Assembly: GCA_030490835.1 (NCBI GenBank)
Contig: CM059972.1
Location: 32,653,452-32,717,451 of the forward strand
Direction: 5' to 3'
Length of the DNA stretch: 64,000 nucleotides
Source of the DNA: Annona cherimola
Taxonomy: Eukaryota; Streptophyta; Magnoliopsida; Magnoliales; Annonaceae
Shown here: positions 57,701-64,000 of the stretch, piece after piece
Layout of the letters: each line of letters opens with the position of its first letter
Numbering within the stretch: position 1 is the first letter of the stretch
The notes under the pieces: model-generated
What the model was told of the DNA's origin: nothing
The model's input: only the letters and a program-made list of their open reading frames with translations
Databases searched by the model: none
Translations under genes and position numbers: made by a program

Positions 57701-58687
57701 ATATCAGCCTTGGCTCTGCGGCCTTTCCATGTCCCTGCGACGTTTGTGCTTTGTTTGGACACTTTGGAGCTATGTGTCCAACTTGGTCACAAACATAATA
57801 TTTCACCATTCTTACGTCTCCTTTGCTACATTCCTTGACTATGTGACCCATTTGTCCACATTTAAAACATTCGTTTGAACATCTCAAACACTCGCCTACA
57901 TGGCGCCTTCGATATACCTTGGAAACAGGTGGTATTCTTTTTCTTAAGGCTCCTTTTCCTTTCTTTTTAACTCCTTTCTTAGCCTTTTCCTTCCCCGTTT
58001 CAACTTGCTTTGTTCCCGAGCTGAACATCTTTCACCCTAACCTTAGTTCTTGAGTTCTCATTGACTCAATTTCCAAGGCTCTAGCCCTTTCTACACTTGA
58101 AGCATAATCGTTAATCAGTAGAGGGGCTAAACTCTCTCTGAGATAGGGTCTTAATCCCTGCTGGAATCGTTGTGCCTTGTTCTCTAGCACATTGGCAATC
58201 CATGGTACATATCTCACCAAGGCATTCAACTTGGTGGAATACTCTGTCACTGTCATCCTCCCTTGGTAGATCCTCTCAAATTCAATAACCTTCTGGCTCT
58301 GCAAACCTACCGGGAGATATTCCTTTTTGAATTTCTCGACAAACATCTGCCAGGTCACCTCCTCAGGGTGTGGCATAGTGATTAACATCATCTCCCACCG
58401 CTCATGTGCATCGTTTATCAACAGATGAGTGACAAATAACACTTTTCGTCTGTCATTGCATGGAGATATTTTGACCAACTTTCTGATCTCCGTCATCCAC
58501 TGTTCAGCTTGGACGGGGTCGGGTTCTCCTGAAAATTTAGGAGGCCTTTGTGAAAGGAATGCATTATTGCCCTCCTGTCCGCTTCCATTAATTGATTATC
58601 ATCCATCATTGGCACTGTAGGTTGAACTGGGTCAGCCATAGGAACGGGTCCTTTTTCAACACTTCCTAGCTGAGCCTGTTGGGTCCT
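57701..58687 (-). pseudogene. Chromovirus gag, middle and C-terminal part
   Basis: Retrotransposon gag domain (PF03732 type): PPKFSGEPDPVQAEQWM in a shifted frame near 58500-58550, then the 154-codon open segment 58496-58032 with ERWEMMLI, TWQMFVEKFKKEYLP, EFERIYQGRMTVTEYS and FQQGLRPYLR. After a break, 58028-57699 carries a Lys-rich linker, zinc knuckle CFKCGQMGHIVKEC and a second knuckle whose first Cys is Tyr (YYVCDQVGHIAPKC). The copia element entered just after this, and the gag/protease frame resumes left of 53376. Several frameshifts; non-functional. Confidence 0.88.
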
Positions 58688-61600
58688 TGTGAAACTCCAA
58701 TTTTAGGAACGTGGATGAAACCCTAGGGTTATAAACCCTGGGTAATATAATGATATTTATATGAAATATATATTAATGATATTTTGCAATATATGGCATT
58801 GGAAGATTAAATAACTAATTATGGAATATTAATTCAGATGAATAGTAAATGTGAATAATAGTGAAATGTGAATAGTAAACGTGGGATTAAGAAATATGTT
58901 AAGTTAATCACTTTTGATTAACTTAATCATAAAAGATAAAAAAGGAAGCTTCCCACTAAAGGACAAAAGTACTTTTTGGATTAAAATAATAATTTTTAGA
59001 TTTTTAGGGATTTTTTGTGAAGAAAATGAAGAAAAATTCATATCTTGCAATCCAGACGTCGGATTGAGATAAAATTTTTTATAGATGGCCAAAATATTAT
59101 GATGAACATGATGAGTGGTCCAAGATTGATCAAAAATCATGAATCAAGGGTCAAGATTAAACGTCATTTGAAGATAAAAAAGTAGCTTTACTTTTTCATT
59201 AATTAGAATTTGACTTTGGATTAATTTTAATTAATTAAATAGATAAATAATAAATGAGAAATCAGAACAAGGCTCAAGGAGGGCAGGGGCATGGGATTTG
59301 GAGCCAAAATCAACGGCTCAAAATCGATCTTATCATAAGATCAACGGTTTAGATGAAATTAGCTTAAAATATGCATTTTTATATAAAATAAAAATAATTT
59401 AAAATGAGTAGCTAGGGGAAAACGTGGATGGGCAGCAAGGGATGGATCTTGGCTCAAAAATATGATTGGGATTTGATGAAAAAGCAATGGCTAAGATGGA
59501 TTCAACCACGAATGATCAACGGTTGAGATTAATCACACCTTTTGATGTAATCAAGCATTAATGGATGGATCAACTCTTGCAACTTGTGGCCAGCAATTTG
59601 CCACCTAGGTAAGGATAAATTGCTTAGAAATGACATAGAAATGATAGATTTGGAATTTAATCCAAAATTCAAGGGGGTAGAATGCAAATACATGAAATTT
59701 GAAGCACTATAAATAGGGAGCAATACTATGAACGAATTTCACATCCCACAAGCACCCAAGCTTGAGCAAGAGCTCATTTTTCCACCCCCACCCACGTTCT
59801 AAGCCAAGAGAAGCAATGAGAGAAGGAGAGGAGAGAGAAAGAGGAGAAAAAATGAGCATATCTTCACTTGAGGTAAGTGAATTCTCCTCAAACTTATTTT
59901 GAATGTTAGATAAGGTAAAATCATGCTTAGATAATGCCTAAGCATGAGAAAATAAGTATAGTTATCATGCCCAAATGGAATTATGCATAGACATCGAAAA
60001 TTTAGAGCAAAGATAGAGCATTCGGAAAAATCATGTATAAAATGTGCAAATAATGCTCTAATATTGCTAAATGATGATTTGGGATGAATATTTATGACAA
60101 TTATGATGTTGAAATGATGATATATTAATCTCATAATTTTTGGATTTAAGGATTATGCTTAAGTGAAATTATGTTGAATTTAAGTATATGGAGATAATAA
60201 TTTAATTAGCCAAGTTAATGATGATAAATTCAAAAATCATAATTTTTTCCATGGTATACTAACTGACAACTATGTCATGGTATTTTTTATTTTTGAAAAA
60301 AATTGTCAATTTTTGGAATCTATGAACAATAACTTCGGATGAACAGTAACCCTCTACAGTAAATATGAATAGTAATAATGAACAGTATCTATGAATAGTG
60401 AACAACATGATTTTGGGAAAAATTAAGATTTATTTTTATAAGGATGTATAGATTTATTTTTAAGGATTTATGGATAAAAATCCATATAAGGAGGTAATGA
60501 CGAATATTTATAAAGGGATAACCTCTATAAAAATGAGGTAATATGTGATTATAAAGCATGCATGGAAAGCAATCTAAGACATGGAATAGATGGATAAAAT
60601 ATCCAATTTTCTTGTATAGAAAGAGAAAAGGAGAAGGTTGAGAACACGGACTGAGAAGGTAAGCAAGTAAACTTTTTTAAAATGTGATTTTATTGCTTCA
60701 TTGTAAGCAAGCAAACCCTTTTAAAAATATGTTTTATTCTCAAGTATTTATGAAATGTGTTTAAGGGTGACCATTCCTATAATGTTTTGAAATGATGAAT
60801 GTTTATGAGTTTTTATGAAAAGTCATCCCGGCATATTAATATCATGTGATGTTCATAGACATGTGCACATGTATGATGCATAATGAAGAGGCTTTGGTGG
60901 AGGTAGAAAGCGGATCAGAGAGTCCCCTTCACTATTGTTGAGTCGTATGGGCTATGTGTCGACGACGTCCTCCCAAGAGGTGGAGGCAAAGGAATGTTAT
61001 GTGTGAATAAATGTATTGCATTTTCATACATGGATTGAAAAGGAAAGCATGGATTTGAAATGATATTTTAAAGGGACGATGTAAATAATTCTCTACATGA
61101 AAATGACAAGTCACCTGGTGTAAGAGGTATATATGCCGGGAAAATCAAAAGTCATGCATGTAGGAGACTAGGTAGGCTAATCAGGGTAAAGGATGTGAGG
61201 TCCCCTTGATGAGGCCAAGTCGGAGAAGCCGGCGTAATGGACCATGCTATGTGAGATATTTCCAAGGCTAGCGTACCCACACACGAAGCTTTATGTCAGG
61301 AATGGAAAGGAAGCATTTGTACATCCAATATTTATGAAACGATTTTTACGAAATGGTTTCTGTGCATTTGATGGTTGATCACTTGGTAAGTATCTTCTAT
61401 CGAATGGAGAGAAATACATTTAAATAAAGAAAAATGCTTGCTTATTGAATTTCGACTCATGTTTTCTTTTTCCAACCTCAGACAGGTATAGGGAAGCCAA
61501 GAGATGAAGGGCGTGTGTTACTAAAGGAAAAGAGAAATCTATAAAAGTTAGTAGATTTTTGTATGAATAGATGCCCTAATGGAATATGATGAGAAAGGAC

Positions 61601-61844
61601 ATAGGTTGTATGAAATTATGAAGTTATGAATAGTATAAGAAATTGATGATTTATGATAATATGGATGAGTCCATTATGAATGATGATGAGTATATGTTAT
61701 GTGATGAAAGCAAAGAAAAAAAAATTAGACGAGATCCAATTAAGTACCCGCCACGTGATCAGGGCAACAATCCTGAGCCACACTTACTAATCGACAAAAT
61801 TCCGGAGGAAGGACTATGTGGACGCCTCGGTTCGGGGCGCCACA
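58688..61844 (+). mobile_element. Long gypsy solo LTR, opposite orientation
   Basis: 3,157 bp; plus-strand ends TGTGAAACTCC (58688) and GGCGCCACA (61844). Target duplication GTCCT (58683-58687) versus GCCCT (61845-61849), one mismatch. It splits the chromovirus gag. This LTR is transcribed on the plus strand: TATA box CTATAAATAG at 59708-59717, a purine-rich leader (59810-59855), and an AAG|GTAA-like donor near 59870. It is a relative, not a close copy, of the other long LTRs. Confidence 0.85.
59708..59717 (+). promoter_or_regulatory. TATA box of the plus-oriented LTR
   Basis: CTATAAATAG, a near-consensus plant TATA box, followed ~100 bp later by the purine-rich leader typical of this LTR family. 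Confidence 0.65.
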
Positions 61845-62167
61845 GCCCTTTCCCACAAGCCTTGTATTATGTTTGCGGCTTGGGTTGCCCAATCACGCGT
61901 AGCCTGTTGCATAGCTTCTTTTACTGCTGAAGCTACTCTTTCCTCAATCATTTGAGCTTGACTTTGCTCTGGCTCTCTTATTGGTTCTACGCTTTCATCT
62001 ACCCTTCTTGGTTGATTTCTTGGGTTTTGCCCTTGTAATCCAGGCCTACTTCTTTTTGGCCTACTTCTTTTTGGCCTACTGGATTCACCAACCTCATGTT
62101 GGCTAGGGACTTCGGTAGCCACTTCTTTTCCTTTATTCTTTCTAACCCTGGACCTTGTATCAACCAT
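61845..62167 (-). pseudogene. Chromovirus gag, N-terminal exon-like piece
   Basis: Starts MVDTRSRVRKNKGKEVATEV at 62167. The piece is basic and Pro/Arg-rich with a duplicated KRSRPKRSRP, followed by an amphipathic stretch (EERVASAVKEAMQQATRDWA). This is typical of the N-terminus of Del/Tekay gag proteins. The frame runs into the solo LTR at 61844 and continues on its far side at 58687. No stop within the remaining piece. Confidence 0.8.
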
Positions 62168-62587
62168 GGTATTTTTTCTGAATATTCAGAAACACATAAC
62201 TTTTATTCATGGTTAGGGTTAGGTCATTATAAACACACTTTATCATCATATAGTTAATTTCACATAACCACATCATTCAATCATAATCATGTCATTTTCC
62301 ATCATTCATCAATCATTCACATGCATTCAAAAACCCTTAGATATAGTTATATCATCATAACTAATCATATCATGCTCATTATCAAAGCATCTCATTCAAA
62401 AAACAAAGCCTTAGCATCTTAACATACCACATCATAGATATATATATGTCATATTACACATATATGTATATATCATAAATCACACCATAATTATACAATC
62501 ATGTGTGTATCACACATAATACCATCATCAAAGTTTCATCAAACCATAATTATACAAACTTTTCAAAAAGGTTCGTACAAATTCAAA
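62168..62587. other. Spacer between extra ORF and gag
   Basis: AT-rich, non-coding, with 'atcatat' and 'tatatat' runs. May hold the leader for gag expression. Confidence 0.5.
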
Positions 62588-63397
62588 TCATCTTCTACCG
62601 GGACCCCTCCTTACGTAACTCCTACGACTAGGCGAAACCTGAGTGGGTTCATTGGTAATCGTGCTCGTGTCTGACCATGCTAGGATATCTTCCTCCCCAC
62701 CATCAAAACTATCACTATCATCGTTCTCTTCGCCAAACTCCTCCTCATCATTTTCACCCTCCTCCTCCTGTATCTCAGGAGCAAGGTACTCCATTGGGTC
62801 GTCATCGTCATTATCACTAGCATTATTGTTTTCACTTCCTGCATTAAGGCGGATAGGTTCCCCATCCCCTGCTATATGGATAACAACTTCATTAAGACCT
62901 GGAGCGGCGGGTGTTTCTAAAATTCTTTGGGCTCAGCGTTCCTCTATCGCCACAGCTACCTCTTTCTCCCTCTGATTGATCCTTTCCCAACTCACCCTGT
63001 GCCTGAACTGCACCAGTCCGCATTCAAACCTATACCGTGGACCATCATCAGGGGGTATGGGTGCTGGAATCTGATCCCAAAATTTTTGGAGATCCTGAGG
63101 GTACATTAGATCTGATGGAACAGGTAGGTCTATCTTGTAAGACACTGCAGTATTCTCAATCTTAAGAAAACAACTCGTAGGCCCTTCTCTATTTGGCCTC
63201 TGAGGACAGGAGTTAACAACGTAATCTCCTTGACTCTGAGTCGAAGGTTGACTAGGAGGAATACCTCCAAGAGGTACTAATGAGAAACACATAGAATTCC
63301 ACCATCTATTGACATTTTCATCTATCATTCTTTTCCGTGCTTCCTCCTCCTTCCTAAGCTCTTCTTCACTCATAGCTTTTTTCCCTCGATCAGCCAT
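62588..63397 (-). pseudogene. Extra ORF upstream of chromovirus gag, one in-frame stop
   Basis: Starts MADRGKKAMSEEELRKEEEA at 63397. After residue 154 a TGA (62933-62935, probably from TGG or CGA) interrupts a frame that otherwise stays open to 62588, about 269 codons in all. The N-terminal part is charged and helical, followed by a Trp/Pro-rich middle (FWDQIPAPIPPDDGPRYRFE). The C-terminal third is strongly acidic (EEEGENDEEEFGEENDDSDS) and ends in a basic tail RRSYVRRGPGRR. I do not recognise the family. It lies on the gag strand, 420 bp upstream of gag and inside the element, so it probably belongs to the retrotransposon. It could be an accessory protein or a captured host fragment. Confidence 0.65.
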
Positions 63398-63596
63398 CTA
63401 CAGTTCAAACATAGCAAGTCAGCTATAATCAAACATCATAATCCAATCATCATAGACAAATCATCATAGAATAAATTGTCTAATCACATACTTATCATCT
63501 TGTCACATAGACATATGATTTAATCTCATAAACATAGCTATCATACACATAGATATAACTTATCATCTATTCTCATAGATTCCATCTCATCTCATA
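63398..63596. other. Leader sequence, AT-rich, no PBS found
   Basis: Repeats 'atcatagacaaatcat' and 'ctcataaacatagctatca'-like runs. A tRNA-complementary primer site expected beside an intact 5' LTR is not visible. Confidence 0.4.
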
Positions 63597-64000
63597 GCTA
63601 TAGGTTTTCAGGAAATTCATTTTCAAGGCAATTCATATAGATGCATTTCCCTCAATTCAATTGAAGACACTTACCAAGTGATCAACTACCAATGGAGTAG
63701 AAATATTTTCATAAATTATTTATGGAAAGCCACTTTATACCCGCTCCAAGGTATATCTTTAAACATGCTTCTCATACCCATCCAGGGTATGTCATAAACA
63801 ATGCAATGCATCATTTGAAATCATGACATTCCTTTGGATAGAAGCCAGCTAGGCAACCATCCACTTTCATCCTCTCTCCCAATCCAGGGAGGCGCCGCCG
63901 GGCCTCGGCCACCTTAGAGACTTGGCCGCACCGAAGGGGGACATTCGGTCCGCTTACACCTTTGAGGTGGACCTCATGCTTTTGTGCACATGCTTTTTTC
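63597..64000 (-). mobile_element. 5' LTR of the chromovirus, truncated at its U5 end
   Basis: From 'ctataggttttcagg' (63599) it matches 47292-47690 in the 3' LTR nearly base for base, including the GC-rich block (63866-63975). The terminal ~490 bp that end in GGCGCCA in the 3' LTR are absent here. The junction lies in the shared 'agctataggttttcagg', so a deletion probably removed U5 and the PBS. It continues beyond the window. Confidence 0.8.

Overview
The window is plant nuclear DNA: AT-rich and intergenic in character, with one small spliced plant gene and almost everything else transposable-element DNA. The elements are typical of angiosperms with large genomes: chromovirus (Tekay/Del-like) Ty3/gypsy elements with LTRs of 3-5 kb, Sirevirus-like Ty1/copia elements, LINE and hAT fragments, and Tourist-like MITEs. 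I cannot name the species from the sequence. There is no bacterial, viral or organellar gene content.

Layout. 1-5924: the end of a long gypsy LTR, then AT-rich element DNA with a ~175-bp tandem repeat, split by a copia-family solo LTR (TSD CTTTG). 5925-24072: a nested pile. A decayed copia-family LTR is cut by a 2.5-kb TGAT...ATCA element (TSD AAGGC), two long gypsy solo LTRs (TSDs CTTAA and ACTTC) and a MITE (TSD TTA); a fold-back gypsy LTR lies beside it. 24073-26171: decayed copia gag and a tRNA-like SINE remnant. 26172-26526: the only credible host gene, a two-coding-exon DUF1138/OZI1-like gene on the minus strand. 26527-46800: AT-rich DNA with hAT, LINE, MULE-like and Tourist-like elements, a (TA)n-embedded fold-back cluster, and another copia-family solo LTR (TSD CTGTC). 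A GC-richer block near 43.5-44.0 kb might hold the 5' end of the OZI1-like gene.

46808 to the window end is one degenerate chromovirus on the minus strand. It has a 4.2-kb 3' LTR, a polypurine tract, chromodomain, integrase, truncated reverse transcriptase, protease, gag in pieces, an additional ORF upstream of gag, and part of the 5' LTR. It has been invaded by a young gag-only copia element (53381-57700, TSD ATATC) and by an oppositely oriented solo LTR (58688-61844).

Most noteworthy: (1) the copia insertion keeps an intact 555-codon gag but has no pol, and its 5' repeat starts just downstream of the U3 TATA box, so it lacks U3 although the target-site duplication is perfect; (2) the chromovirus has an extra acidic-tailed ORF upstream of gag; (3) two LTR families carry arrays of palindromic or hairpin motifs, one in U3 just upstream of the TATA box and one in transcribed LTR sequence. 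No CRISPR, rRNA or intact tRNA gene is visible.
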